From Phycisphaera mikurensis (GTDB lineage Bacteria > Planctomycetota > Phycisphaerae > WQYP01): a stretch of DNA of 38,301 nucleotides. Below, piece by piece: positions 9,895 to 19,397 of the stretch (its first letter is position 1; every line of letters starts with the position of its first letter). The translations under genes and the position numbers were made by a program. Location: positions 1 through 38,301 of the forward strand of contig DZDI01000013.1 of NCBI GenBank assembly GCA_022730455.1. Direction: 5' to 3'. A model generated the notes under the pieces. It searched no databases. It was given only the letters and a program-made list of their open reading frames with translations, and was not told the DNA's origin.

Positions 9895-12800
9895 ATGCCT
9901 GTGCAATTCATACTTGGACGAGCCGGAACTGGCAAGACGCAGCATATCATCAATGATCTGGTGCGTCATTCCACCGCGCAGCCGCTCGGGCCGCCTCTAT
10001 ATTGGTTGGTACCCAATCAGGCCACTTTCATCACTCAACGTCGCCTGATGGAGCATCTTCCCGCCGCCGCCCGCATTGAAGTGCTAGGCCCCAATCGGTT
10101 ATCGGAAAAAATCCTCGTTCTTCTAGATCGCCCCGCGCCCGAGAACCTTTCGGCCGCGCTCCGCCTGCTGGTGCTTAGCGAAAGCCTGAATGCCGTCCGT
10201 GATCAGCTTACCCATTTTCGATCCAGCGCCAGCCGCCCGGGCTTTATTAATGCATTGGATATCACACTGCGCAAGCTGGTGCGGGAAAATCAATCCGCCG
10301 ACGACCTTCACGCCGCATCGGTAAAACTTTCAGAACGCGGACAAACCAATCTCGCCGCCAAGTTGCACGACCTTGCCCTGCTGCTTGGTATGTGGCATCA
10401 GTCAACCGGCATGGCCAAGTTTGATCCCGACCAACTCCCCCAATATTTACTCAGCCAACTCTCTCACGCCAACCGGCCGCTCCAAGAGGTACGCCTTTAC
10501 ATTGATGCGTTCAGTTCCATGAGCCGTATTGAGATGGATTTAGTTTGTGGTCTGGCGGCGCATTGCCAATCCGTGGTGATCAGTCTGTTGCTCGACCCAC
10601 GAGCCATCAAGCCCGACCGATCGACCGTCAACACTGATGTCGGCATCTTCCATCGCACCAACTTACTATACCAGCGACTAATGCATCAATTCACACAAGC
10701 TGGTATTGCGATACAGCCCCCCCTTTGCCTTTCGACACCGCATCGCTTCGCCGCTGCCGAGATTAAAAACATGGAAGGCCGCCTGAGCGGGGCATCTCAA
10801 ACCGACACCGGGCTAAGCCATGCGGCCGATACCGCAACCGGCAACGTCACGCTGCAATTGCTGCCCGATGTATTGGGGGAAGTGGTGTACGTGGCCCGTG
10901 AAATTAGAAAACTCATTATCGATGGTATGCGCTATCGAGACATCGGCATCATCACCAACACCATCGACGCGTACGATGAACCCATCACCCGTATTTTCAG
11001 CAGTTACAACATTCCTGTGTTTATTGATCGCCACAAGCCCGTAACGCTTCATCCCATTACGTCTGCCGCGCGGGCGCTGTTGCGGTTGGGCAACGCCGAT
11101 TATCGCTTCGCAGATTTAATGTGTCTGCTGCGGAGCGGTTTGACGAATTGCCAGGACGATGACATCAATGCGTTTGAAAATTTTGCTCTCGCCTGCGCAT
11201 TGACCCGCAGCCCACTCAACCAGCCGTGGGGCAGCGATGCGGCGGCCATTCATGCGCCCACCGCGTCCGCCAGCCGTCCCATGCAGGCTGCCGCCAATCG
11301 CGTTCGCGAATCGCTTCATCTTCTTCTGGCAGACTGGTTGGGCGCCGCCCACAATCGCTCCATGACTGGTGCCCAATGGACACAATGGTTTCGCAGCTTA
11401 CTTTTTTCAAGCGCAGCGCTTGACCGTATTGAAAGTGAAATGACTCGATCTTTGGCCGCCGACGACCCGGCCTCTGCCCAACTGCACACTGCCATCCGCG
11501 ATCAGATGGACGAAATATTCGCTGCCATGAGGGCGGAATTGACCCATGACGTTATGACACTCTCGGAATTTTCGCAGCTTGCGTCCACCTTGCTTGATGG
11601 ATTGATGCTGCGCATGATTCCACCCACCATCGATCAGGTGCTGGTGACATCTTCGCAGCGATCACGTCATCCTGAATTTCGTGTGGTTTTCATCGTCGGT
11701 TTCAGCGATGGTCAATTTCCATTGGTGATCGATGAAAATCTTCTGTTAAATCCGGCCGACCGACAGAATGTCCACGATGTTTTGCCCGATCTGCTTCCCA
11801 AACGCGATGACGATGTGCTGGCTGCGCCCTTTTTTGATTATGTCGCGTTGACCCGTGCATCGCAATGCATTTATCTCACCCGTCCGCAGATTAATAGCGA
11901 GGGCGTCCGCTCGGCTCCGTCGATTTATGAATCAGAACTCGCCGGTTTTATTACGCGCGTAACGCCGCACCCCAATCAAGATGTTTTAATGCTTTCCGAA
12001 ATTACCAGCCCGCATGATGCGTTGATTTTTGCCGCCCAGCATGCCATGGGGCGTTCCGGTGATCTTGGCAACATCCCTATGAACCATTTTATAAGTACAT
12101 TGGTTGCTCATGCCCCCGAAAGCCTGCGGCGCCAATGGATCAATTTGCGTGATCGCCTGCAAGCCCGACTGTTTGATCCGGTCAATGCCAGGGCTTTGTT
12201 GCAACAGCCCGGTAATGCGATTCCTATCAGCGTTTCGGCCCTTGAGACCTACGCTCGGTGCCCCCTCCAGCATTATTTCAAACATCTGATTCAGCTTCGA
12301 CCCCGTGCGAAATGGCAGCCTGATGCCTTGGAAATCGGTTCAACCACCCACGAAGTGCTCGAGCAGATTTTCAACGATATCATCGCCCGCCGCGGGCCCT
12401 TGGCCTACTGGCCGCAGGTGACGGATGCCGATATCCAATCGGTGGTACAGGATAAATTTAGTACCAGCGGCATCGCATCGATTGCATCTGTTCACTCGGG
12501 CGAGTTGATTCCGCTTATTGATCTGCTGGCGGCCAACGTCACTCGCATGCTTCGCTATCATGCTCACCTTGCCCTCATTTTGAATACGCGCCCGTTGACA
12601 ACCGAATATCGCTTCGCCGTCAAACTTCGTGAGTTATGTCGCACCTGCGATGATGATCAATCACCAGCAGGGGAAAGCGAAGGAGTATCGCGTGCATCGG
12701 AGACCAACGCCGACGCAGTCGATCTTATTGAAATCGTCGGCAAGGTGGATCGCATCGATGCCACCGAGGCAGATACGCAGCGCAAGGCTGTTATTTTTGA

Positions 12801-13377
12801 CTACAAGAGTTCGGCCCCAAAATTATCTGTTAAACGCGTCGGCGCCGGTCTTGAATTGCAACTGTTGAGCTATCTGATCGCCCTGCGTCAGGCTCCGCTC
12901 TGTTCGGATATGGTAGCTGTCGGTACCCTTTACCAGCCGCTGAAACCACGGATTTTTAACCAGCAGCCCTCCAGCTCGATGAATCCATCGGGTACGGATG
13001 TATCGGCATCGCGCCCAAGACTCACTATGATAGCCATAGGCTTGGTCAATCATGGTACCTGGGACGTGCCAAGCGAAGAAATTGCCTATTGGTTCGGTGT
13101 GCGGACTAAGAAAGATGGCCAACTGTATGCCAACTCGACCTTGGTGTCCGACACGATATTTAACAAATACGTATCTGCCGCGAAAGTTTCGATTGAGGCT
13201 CTCGTCCGGAAAATTCTTCAGGGTGCTATTGAACCTGCCCCGGTTCAATTCAGTGAAAACCTCACGGCCTGTGGCCAATGCGACTACAAGGCTTGCTGCC
13301 CATTTGACCGCATCGCAGGGAAATATCGCCCCATCGCCAATCTTGTCTCTCTGCCGACTCTGGAGCAGCAATGTTGA
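9895..13377 (+). CDS. addB: AddB-type helicase/PD-(D/E)XK nuclease subunit of an AddAB double-strand-break repair complex
   Basis: 1160 aa. N-terminal Walker-A-like 'GRAGTGKT', 'GFSDGQFP', nuclease 'VIFDYKSSAPKLS', Fe-S-type cysteines 'YARCPLQHYFKH' and 'CGQCDYKACCPFD'. Followed directly by addA. Confidence 0.9.
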   Translation: MPVQFILGRAGTGKTQHIINDLVRHSTAQPLGPPLYWLVPNQATFITQRRLMEHLPAAARIEVLGPNRLSEKILVLLDRPAPENLSAALRLLVLSESLNAVRDQLTHFRSSASRPGFINALDITLRKLVRENQSADDLHAASVKLSERGQTNLAAKLHDLALLLGMWHQSTGMAKFDPDQLPQYLLSQLSHANRPLQEVRLYIDAFSSMSRIEMDLVCGLAAHCQSVVISLLLDPRAIKPDRSTVNTDVGIFHRTNLLYQRLMHQFTQAGIAIQPPLCLSTPHRFAAAEIKNMEGRLSGASQTDTGLSHAADTATGNVTLQLLPDVLGEVVYVAREIRKLIIDGMRYRDIGIITNTIDAYDEPITRIFSSYNIPVFIDRHKPVTLHPITSAARALLRLGNADYRFADLMCLLRSGLTNCQDDDINAFENFALACALTRSPLNQPWGSDAAAIHAPTASASRPMQAAANRVRESLHLLLADWLGAAHNRSMTGAQWTQWFRSLLFSSAALDRIESEMTRSLAADDPASAQLHTAIRDQMDEIFAAMRAELTHDVMTLSEFSQLASTLLDGLMLRMIPPTIDQVLVTSSQRSRHPEFRVVFIVGFSDGQFPLVIDENLLLNPADRQNVHDVLPDLLPKRDDDVLAAPFFDYVALTRASQCIYLTRPQINSEGVRSAPSIYESELAGFITRVTPHPNQDVLMLSEITSPHDALIFAAQHAMGRSGDLGNIPMNHFISTLVAHAPESLRRQWINLRDRLQARLFDPVNARALLQQPGNAIPISVSALETYARCPLQHYFKHLIQLRPRAKWQPDALEIGSTTHEVLEQIFNDIIARRGPLAYWPQVTDADIQSVVQDKFSTSGIASIASVHSGELIPLIDLLAANVTRMLRYHAHLALILNTRPLTTEYRFAVKLRELCRTCDDDQSPAGESEGVSRASETNADAVDLIEIVGKVDRIDATEADTQRKAVIFDYKSSAPKLSVKRVGAGLELQLLSYLIALRQAPLCSDMVAVGTLYQPLKPRIFNQQPSSSMNPSGTDVSASRPRLTMIAIGLVNHGTWDVPSEEIAYWFGVRTKKDGQLYANSTLVSDTIFNKYVSAAKVSIEALVRKILQGAIEPAPVQFSENLTACGQCDYKACCPFDRIAGKYRPIANLVSLPTLEQQC

Positions 13378-16300
13378 ACACCTCTGCCGGCGATATTAAA
13401 TTCACCCCCAGTCAATTAAAAGCCGCCAGTCACCGGACTGGTACCATGGTCGTACTGGCCAGTGCCGGATCGGGGAAGACCGCCAGCCTGACGCGCCGCT
13501 GCGTGGAGTTGCTGGTTGATCCGGTCCACCGTTGCCAGGTTGATCAACTGCTGGTTGTGACCTTCACCAATGAAGCCGCCGGCGAGATGCGCAGCCGCAT
13601 TCATCGTGACATGCGCGGTCACTCCGAACGCATCGCGGATCCCTATGCCCGCCAGTATGCCCGGCGCCAGGCTGCCCTGATGGATTCCTCATCCATCATG
13701 ACACTACACGCCTTTTGTAACGGTTTCCTCAAAAACAATTTCGCGGCCTGCGATGTAAATCCATCCATGCGGCTGATGGATGAAACGGAAGCCGACCTCC
13801 TGCTGCATGATGCTGCTATCGAAACCCTGCGAGGCTATGCCGCCGCCCCGAACCATCCTCACCAGATGTTTTTTGACTACTACAAGTATTCATGCGGTGC
13901 CCGCTCAGATTTGCTCATGCGCGTTCTGAATCCGCTCTTCGCCCAACTGGACAACTCGCCTGATCCGGATCAATTCGTCGCTCAATTACTTGCCGGTTTG
14001 GCCGACCATCAGACCGGCATCGGCGCCATCGCCGCGCTGCTGCACGATAAACTCATGGCCTATGTTGATCTGCTCGGTCATGCCGCGGAACGCCTCAGGC
14101 GTTACGGTTTCGCGCGAACAATGGTGCAGAATCTGGAACTCCTCTGCGCTCAAGCCCAGTCCATTGACATGGAATTGCTGCGGCCCGGTGTCACCATAAG
14201 TCAAATCGCGGAGCGTAGCATCGTCCCTAGGCTGGACACAATCCGGCGGCCATCAAACATCGATGTGGAAGAATTTAATTACGTCAAGGAATCGGAATAC
14301 AAGGTCATCGCCGACGGCAGCAAAAAGTTTTTCAAAGAGGGTTTGCCGGATATTCTTAAATCCCACAACTCGGCACGCCGAGAGTTGGAAAGCCAATATC
14401 TGCGTCAAGTCGTTGAATTTGTGTGTGATGTCCGGCGCCGCCTTGGAGATATCAAAATTGCCCGCAATCTGCTTGACTTTTCCGACTTGGAACATCGCAC
14501 CCTTGGCGCCCTGCGCGATACTTCCAATGGCCTGCTGGCTGAAGTGTGCTCCCACTATCGGCACATATTGGTGGATGAATATCAGGATATTAATCCCGTA
14601 CAGGAAGAGCTCATTTCACTTCTCTCCGGTGGGCTGACGCGCGAATCGCCATCGGATCGGAGCCGATTCATGGTGGGCGACGTCTTGCAGAGCATTTATG
14701 GTTTTCGCGGCGCTGCACCTGACCTTCTCTTTCGTCATTACCGCCGCATGCAGGCATTAATCCCGGAAAACGCCGTTGAAATGCGTGAAAATTTTCGTAC
14801 CGCCGCCCATCTGCTCATCCGCATCAATGCTTTGCTGGAACCCATTCTTAACGTGGTGGATGAAATGGTTCAACCTGTACGGATGCCACCAGCATCGAAT
14901 GGTTCCAGCCATTTGTCTGATGGATTATCGCCTGACGCCGCCGTGAAGGATACCGGCCACCCAGGCGATTTGGCCGGCCCGCATTCCGATACCGTCCCGC
15001 TCAGCCAGGTTCCGTTACCTCTGCCCGCGCGCCAATCACCGCCGCTTACTTACGCCGCTAATGACAGCTATCAACTGTCGCTGACCATTGTGGAATGTAA
15101 CCGTCGGCAGATGGCCACAGGCGCGGCCACCCCAGACGTTGAAGCCATCGATTCCGACATAGATTCAAATTCTGACAGTGATCCCGAGAGTGGCAGTGGC
15201 GCCGATTCCGATTTGAGCAATGCCGCCAGCCAGTCCGCCAGTAGCGATGTGTCGGTTTCCAGCACGCGCGCCGAGGCCATGAGCGTTGCGGATAGTATTA
15301 GAAAACTTTTGCAAGCGGGACGCCTGACCATGCCCGATGGCAAAACACGCCCCGTAGAATATTCCGATATTGTCATCCTCATGCGGTCGCTTCGCACCGT
15401 TGCCCCTGTTTATGTGCGTGAATTGGCGCTCGCTGGCATCCCGGTTAAGGCTCAGGTCGCCAGCGGCTTTCTGGATTCCCAGTGTGTGCTTGAGACGATC
15501 AGTCTTCTCCGCGTACTTGATAACCCCGAACAGGATATCGATGTTGCCTCCACCTTGGTCGGCATGTATGGCTGCCTGCAGATTCATGAATTGGCCCATC
15601 TGCGGCTTGCCGCTGCCAATCGTCGCGCCAGCCTCCACCAGATACTCACCGAGATTGCCACCGGCAGCCTGTCGCCGGATAGCGTGCATCTCACGGCCCA
15701 TCTCTGCGACCGTATTAAACGGCACAAGCAGCGCCTGGATAATTGGCGGCAGACGGTTAGTAATCAAGGTGTAGCGGACGGATTGGCCCAGATATTTGAG
15801 CAATCCTCCATTCGGCCGCTCCTCAATGGTCGTCCTGACGGTGCATTGCAACTCGCCAATCTGGAATTATTACTTTCACGCGCCCTGCGCTATGCCGAGG
15901 ATGGATCGCAGGGCGTGAAGCGGTTCCTTGAATTTATAGAACTCCTTTCTGACCGCAATGAAGATATCTCCGCCGCGAGTGTGGAATCCGTTGATTGCGT
16001 CCGCATCATGTCCATCCATGCCAGCAAAGGCCTTGAATTTCCCGTCGTCATCCTCGTTGGCCTGGGAAGAAACATTAATCAGCGCAGCAGCAACACCGAT
16101 CTTTTGTGCAACCGCAGTGGAGATGCAGCATTGCGATGGGTCAATGCCGCCGAAAGCGAACGCGTCGAATCCAGCCGCTATTGGGCCGTCGCCGAGCAAA
16201 TGCGGCGCATCACCCTGCAGGAAGAAGCCCGCCTGCTTTATGTGGCTATGACTCGGGCACGCGATCATCTCCTGCTCTTTGGCACGGCCACCGCCAAAGC

Positions 16301-17300
16301 CATCACGCACTATCGGAGCAGGGTGGCTGATACGCCTCAAGCCGCCGCCCGCCGGTACGGCATCGTTAAAACACTGAGAATGCTCGACCTGATCGCGCCC
16401 GTCATGATGAACCCGGCATCGCATGTGTCCTTTGATGTGGCGATCGTCCCCGCGCCCACATGGACTCAGTCATCCCTCACCACCGCCGCCGCGTTACAAC
16501 CTCCCGCGTCGGATATCCCGATCGTGCCCGATGATGCCCAGAGTGCCGCACAACTGGAACGCATCTGGCACCGCATGGGATTTCAATATCCGCACGCCAC
16601 CCAGATACCGGCCGTGGTCTCTGTGAGCCGCCTCAAAAAAGATCAACTCTCAGCCGGACATTCGCCATTGATACCAGCGATCAATTCCACCACAGCCGAT
16701 ATCGAAGGCTCCATTCGACGTGGACTTGCCGTTCACACCTTTATGCAAAGGGTGGATTTTTCCGTGTTTGCCACCGCCAAAGTAAGTGGCCAGTCGCAGG
16801 CTGCCATCGGCCGGCTTATCGACGATCTCATCTGCCGAGGACATCTGCCTGCAAGCGCTCGCGAAATAATAGAAATCGGCCCCCTTGACTGGTTCATCCG
16901 CACCGACTTATTTGATCGCATCGCCCATGCTGCGGCCCAAGATGCCATTCGCCGTGAAATGCCACTCATGTGGACTCTGCCTGCCAGCCACGTAGCGGAA
17001 AAGCTCGGTTCCTCCACTTCGACCCGCTCGGCCACCGATGGGCCGCCTGAAGTTGCCATCGCCCCGTCGACCGATACCGTAATGGTTCGTGGAATCATTG
17101 ATTTGCTGCTATGCAACACCTCATGTCCAACCATTATCGACTATAAAACCGATCAGCCGCAGCACATTCAACAGAGGCTCCCTGCCTATCAGGAACAAAT
17201 CAACCTCTACGCTGCCGCCGTTCGCCGACTGCTTAACGTCAAGGCCGTAGAGGGATATCTGGTCTTCTTCGCCGGTCGTCAGATCACCCGTGTCTTATAA
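13371..17300 (+). CDS. addA: AddA-type UvrD-like helicase/nuclease subunit
   Basis: 1309 aa. 'ASAGSGKTASLTRRC', 'LVVTFTNEAAGEMRSRI', 'ILVDEYQDINPVQEELI', 'VGDVLQSIYGFRGA', 'MSIHASKGLEFPVVI', 'LLYVAMTRARDHLLLFG', nuclease 'TIIDYKTDQP'. Overlaps the addB stop (ATGTTGA). Confidence 0.92.
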   Translation: MLNTSAGDIKFTPSQLKAASHRTGTMVVLASAGSGKTASLTRRCVELLVDPVHRCQVDQLLVVTFTNEAAGEMRSRIHRDMRGHSERIADPYARQYARRQAALMDSSSIMTLHAFCNGFLKNNFAACDVNPSMRLMDETEADLLLHDAAIETLRGYAAAPNHPHQMFFDYYKYSCGARSDLLMRVLNPLFAQLDNSPDPDQFVAQLLAGLADHQTGIGAIAALLHDKLMAYVDLLGHAAERLRRYGFARTMVQNLELLCAQAQSIDMELLRPGVTISQIAERSIVPRLDTIRRPSNIDVEEFNYVKESEYKVIADGSKKFFKEGLPDILKSHNSARRELESQYLRQVVEFVCDVRRRLGDIKIARNLLDFSDLEHRTLGALRDTSNGLLAEVCSHYRHILVDEYQDINPVQEELISLLSGGLTRESPSDRSRFMVGDVLQSIYGFRGAAPDLLFRHYRRMQALIPENAVEMRENFRTAAHLLIRINALLEPILNVVDEMVQPVRMPPASNGSSHLSDGLSPDAAVKDTGHPGDLAGPHSDTVPLSQVPLPLPARQSPPLTYAANDSYQLSLTIVECNRRQMATGAATPDVEAIDSDIDSNSDSDPESGSGADSDLSNAASQSASSDVSVSSTRAEAMSVADSIRKLLQAGRLTMPDGKTRPVEYSDIVILMRSLRTVAPVYVRELALAGIPVKAQVASGFLDSQCVLETISLLRVLDNPEQDIDVASTLVGMYGCLQIHELAHLRLAAANRRASLHQILTEIATGSLSPDSVHLTAHLCDRIKRHKQRLDNWRQTVSNQGVADGLAQIFEQSSIRPLLNGRPDGALQLANLELLLSRALRYAEDGSQGVKRFLEFIELLSDRNEDISAASVESVDCVRIMSIHASKGLEFPVVILVGLGRNINQRSSNTDLLCNRSGDAALRWVNAAESERVESSRYWAVAEQMRRITLQEEARLLYVAMTRARDHLLLFGTATAKAITHYRSRVADTPQAAARRYGIVKTLRMLDLIAPVMMNPASHVSFDVAIVPAPTWTQSSLTTAAALQPPASDIPIVPDDAQSAAQLERIWHRMGFQYPHATQIPAVVSVSRLKKDQLSAGHSPLIPAINSTTADIEGSIRRGLAVHTFMQRVDFSVFATAKVSGQSQAAIGRLIDDLICRGHLPASAREIIEIGPLDWFIRTDLFDRIAHAAAQDAIRREMPLMWTLPASHVAEKLGSSTSTRSATDGPPEVAIAPSTDTVMVRGIIDLLLCNTSCPTIIDYKTDQPQHIQQRLPAYQEQINLYAAAVRRLLNVKAVEGYLVFFAGRQITRVL

Positions 17301-17328
17301 AATTTTAATAGTGGTAACCGCTTCCACC

Positions 17329-17383
17329 CGCAGCTTTGCTATTACTTGGACTGGGAGTCTGTCCAAGTAATAGCAAAGCTGCG
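17329..17383. repeat. Perfect 23-bp inverted repeat with 9-nt loop at the left edge of dispersed-repeat copy A
   Basis: cgcagctttgctattacttggac - tgggagtct - gtccaagtaatagcaaagctgcg (17329-17351 / 17361-17383). Lies 28 nt after the addA stop. Confidence 0.9.
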
Positions 17384-17626
17384 ATGTGCCGGAAATGCCC
17401 CGGATGCAAGGCGTCGGGCCGACGGCGACTCTGGTGAAGATGAGTCCGAGAACGCCGCAGACGGGGTGTTTGCGGCACACTCTCTGGGCGGCACGTCTTT
17501 TGACTGGCCTCTGCGGCGCGGCTTTCTCAGCGTATCATCTGCTCCCGATGCGCCCTCGTCACCGCTTCTTGATGCCCGCCAAAATTCATGCCGTCGCAGC
17601 CCTGCTACTACCTGGACAGACTCCCA
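17352..17626. repeat. Dispersed TIR-bounded repeat, copy A (275 bp)
   Basis: Starts tgggagtctgtccaagtaatagcaaagctgcga and ends tcgcagccctgctactacctggacagactccca. The terminal inverted repeat matches at 27 of 31 positions. Shares end blocks with copy B and the left half with copy C. Confidence 0.88.
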
Positions 17627-17631
17627 GCCAA

Positions 17632-18486
17632 TCAGGTTGGACGGGTAAAGACCGCCGGATTTAACGGCCCGGATGGAGCAACTGCGGTTGTGGACCGCCA
17701 TCGGCTACGGACGAAACGGAATATCCGTGCCGATGAAAATAAAGTTGCACCGACAGCACCGACAAAAAACCCGATGGGCCAGTCGGTCCAAAACGAAAAT
17801 GCAATGGCGGACCACATCAAGCCCACGGCCAACACCACCGACAAGACAAATGCTCTCGTCGGGTGCGATGAAAGGGTTTGGGCTGTGGCGGCTGGAACCA
17901 CCAGTAGGCTGAAAACTAGGAGCGTGCCGACGACTGGCAGGGCCATCGCCGTCACGAGGCCGAGTAAAATTAGGAACAGCAAATCCGTCGTCCCTGCGCG
18001 AATGCCTCGCGCAACGGCCAGTGCAGGAAAAGCCGATTGCAGCAGCAGCGGACGATACAGGCAAATCACCCCGACCATCACCACGGCTGAGATTATCGTC
18101 ACGGGCAGCAGGTCTGCAGAAGAAACACCCAACACCTCTCCAAACAGCAGTGCGAACACTCCCGGTCCGTATGCTTTTGTCATGCTTAAAAGCAAAGCCC
18201 CGGAGGCCATAAGCGTAACCAGTACAAGTCCCGCGGCTACATCTCTGCGTCCCAGCCGCTGAAGCTGCTGCAGCAGGGCAACGCCCACCGCCACAAAGGC
18301 CAATAATCCCCACAATGGCTGAATTCCCAGCAACTGGGCCGCAGCGGCACCGGGAAAAGCTCCGATGGGTAGAGCGTGGGCTGCAAATGCAGATCGCCGC
18401 AGCACCACAAAAAACCCCAAAATTCCCGCGGTGACGGCGATGATGGTCGCGGCAATCCATGTGTTGATCATAAAACTTGCAAACAT
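17632..18486 (-). CDS. Metal (Zn/Mn-type) ABC transporter permease
   Basis: 'AATIIAVTAGILGFFVVLRRSAFAAHALPIGAFPGAAAAQLLG', 'ALPVVGTLLVFSLLVVPAATAQ', typical of the ZnuB/MntB family. Internal Met chosen 5 nt after the upstream permease stop. Confidence 0.88.
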   Translation of the reverse strand: MFASFMINTWIAATIIAVTAGILGFFVVLRRSAFAAHALPIGAFPGAAAAQLLGIQPLWGLLAFVAVGVALLQQLQRLGRRDVAAGLVLVTLMASGALLLSMTKAYGPGVFALLFGEVLGVSSADLLPVTIISAVVMVGVICLYRPLLLQSAFPALAVARGIRAGTTDLLFLILLGLVTAMALPVVGTLLVFSLLVVPAATAQTLSSHPTRAFVLSVVLAVGLMWSAIAFSFWTDWPIGFFVGAVGATLFSSARIFRFVRSRWRSTTAVAPSGPLNPAVFTRPT

Positions 18487-18491
18487 GTCGT

Positions 18492-19397
18492 TTATCTCTC
18501 GGTGCCTTCCGGTAATGGTTCTGCCACCCTGACGCGCCGTCGCAAAAGTTGCTGACACGGAGCCCCCAGCAGATACATTGCAAAAATAATAACCACCACA
18601 AAAAAACTCACCGGCCAGGCATTGCCCGAAAACCAGTAGTAGCTTTCATAGGCCAGCCAGATACCTCCCCATACAGCGACAAGCCCCAAAATGATGGCCC
18701 ACGAAATGGCAACACAAGGCCGCCGACTCACCCGCAAGGCCGCCGCCGCCGGGCCAATCAGCAGGGCGGATGCCAGCACGGAACCAACCGACAGTGCCGC
18801 CAGTGCCACCGCTCCCGCCAATGCCAGCAGGTGCAGCATGCCCACCCAGCGATTCGAAATTCCCCGCGTGGCCGCCAGTTCAGGGTCTGCCACACTCAGG
18901 AGAAGTGGCCGGTAAAGCACACTGACGGTTCCCAAACCTAGGATCGCCACGATGATTGAAGGCCAGATGAGACTCGGAGAAAGCGCAAACATGGAACCAA
19001 ACATGACCGTCACCGCCGCCCCCGTGGTGCTCGTGGTGGTGATATCGAAATAGAGAAATAATGCAGATAGCCCCAAACCCGCACCTAGGACGATACCGGT
19101 CGCTACATCCTGATCGCGGACCCGCCGCACGCCCAGAAATTCCAAACTCATAGCCGCGATCGCGGCTATGCCCAGAAAACCAGCCAGCGGACTGATACCC
19201 AGAAAAAACGATGCGGAACCGCCAGCGCTGCTCACATCCCCCAACGCATGACCAGCAAAGGCGTGGCCGCGCAAAATGGTAAACACCCCAATCACCGCGC
19301 ACACCACCGCCGCACAGCCGCCTACCAGCAGCGCTGTCCTCACCGGCCCACTGTGAAAAAAACTGAAGTGCAGTATGTGTGCCAGCCAGACCAGCAT
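18492..19397 (-). CDS. Metal (Zn/Mn-type) ABC transporter permease
   Basis: 'VCAVIGVFTILRGHAFAGHALGDVSSAGGSASFFLG', 'VLASALLIGPAAAALRVS', ZnuB-family signature; adjacent to the ATPase gene. Confidence 0.9.
   Translation of the reverse strand: MLVWLAHILHFSFFHSGPVRTALLVGGCAAVVCAVIGVFTILRGHAFAGHALGDVSSAGGSASFFLGISPLAGFLGIAAIAAMSLEFLGVRRVRDQDVATGIVLGAGLGLSALFLYFDITTTSTTGAAVTVMFGSMFALSPSLIWPSIIVAILGLGTVSVLYRPLLLSVADPELAATRGISNRWVGMLHLLALAGAVALAALSVGSVLASALLIGPAAAALRVSRRPCVAISWAIILGLVAVWGGIWLAYESYYWFSGNAWPVSFFVVVIIFAMYLLGAPCQQLLRRRVRVAEPLPEGTER

Noticed and set aside
17352-17626. Insertion sequence with transposase
   Set aside because: The TIR-bounded segments are at most 275 bp and encode no transposase; target-site duplications were looked for and not evident.
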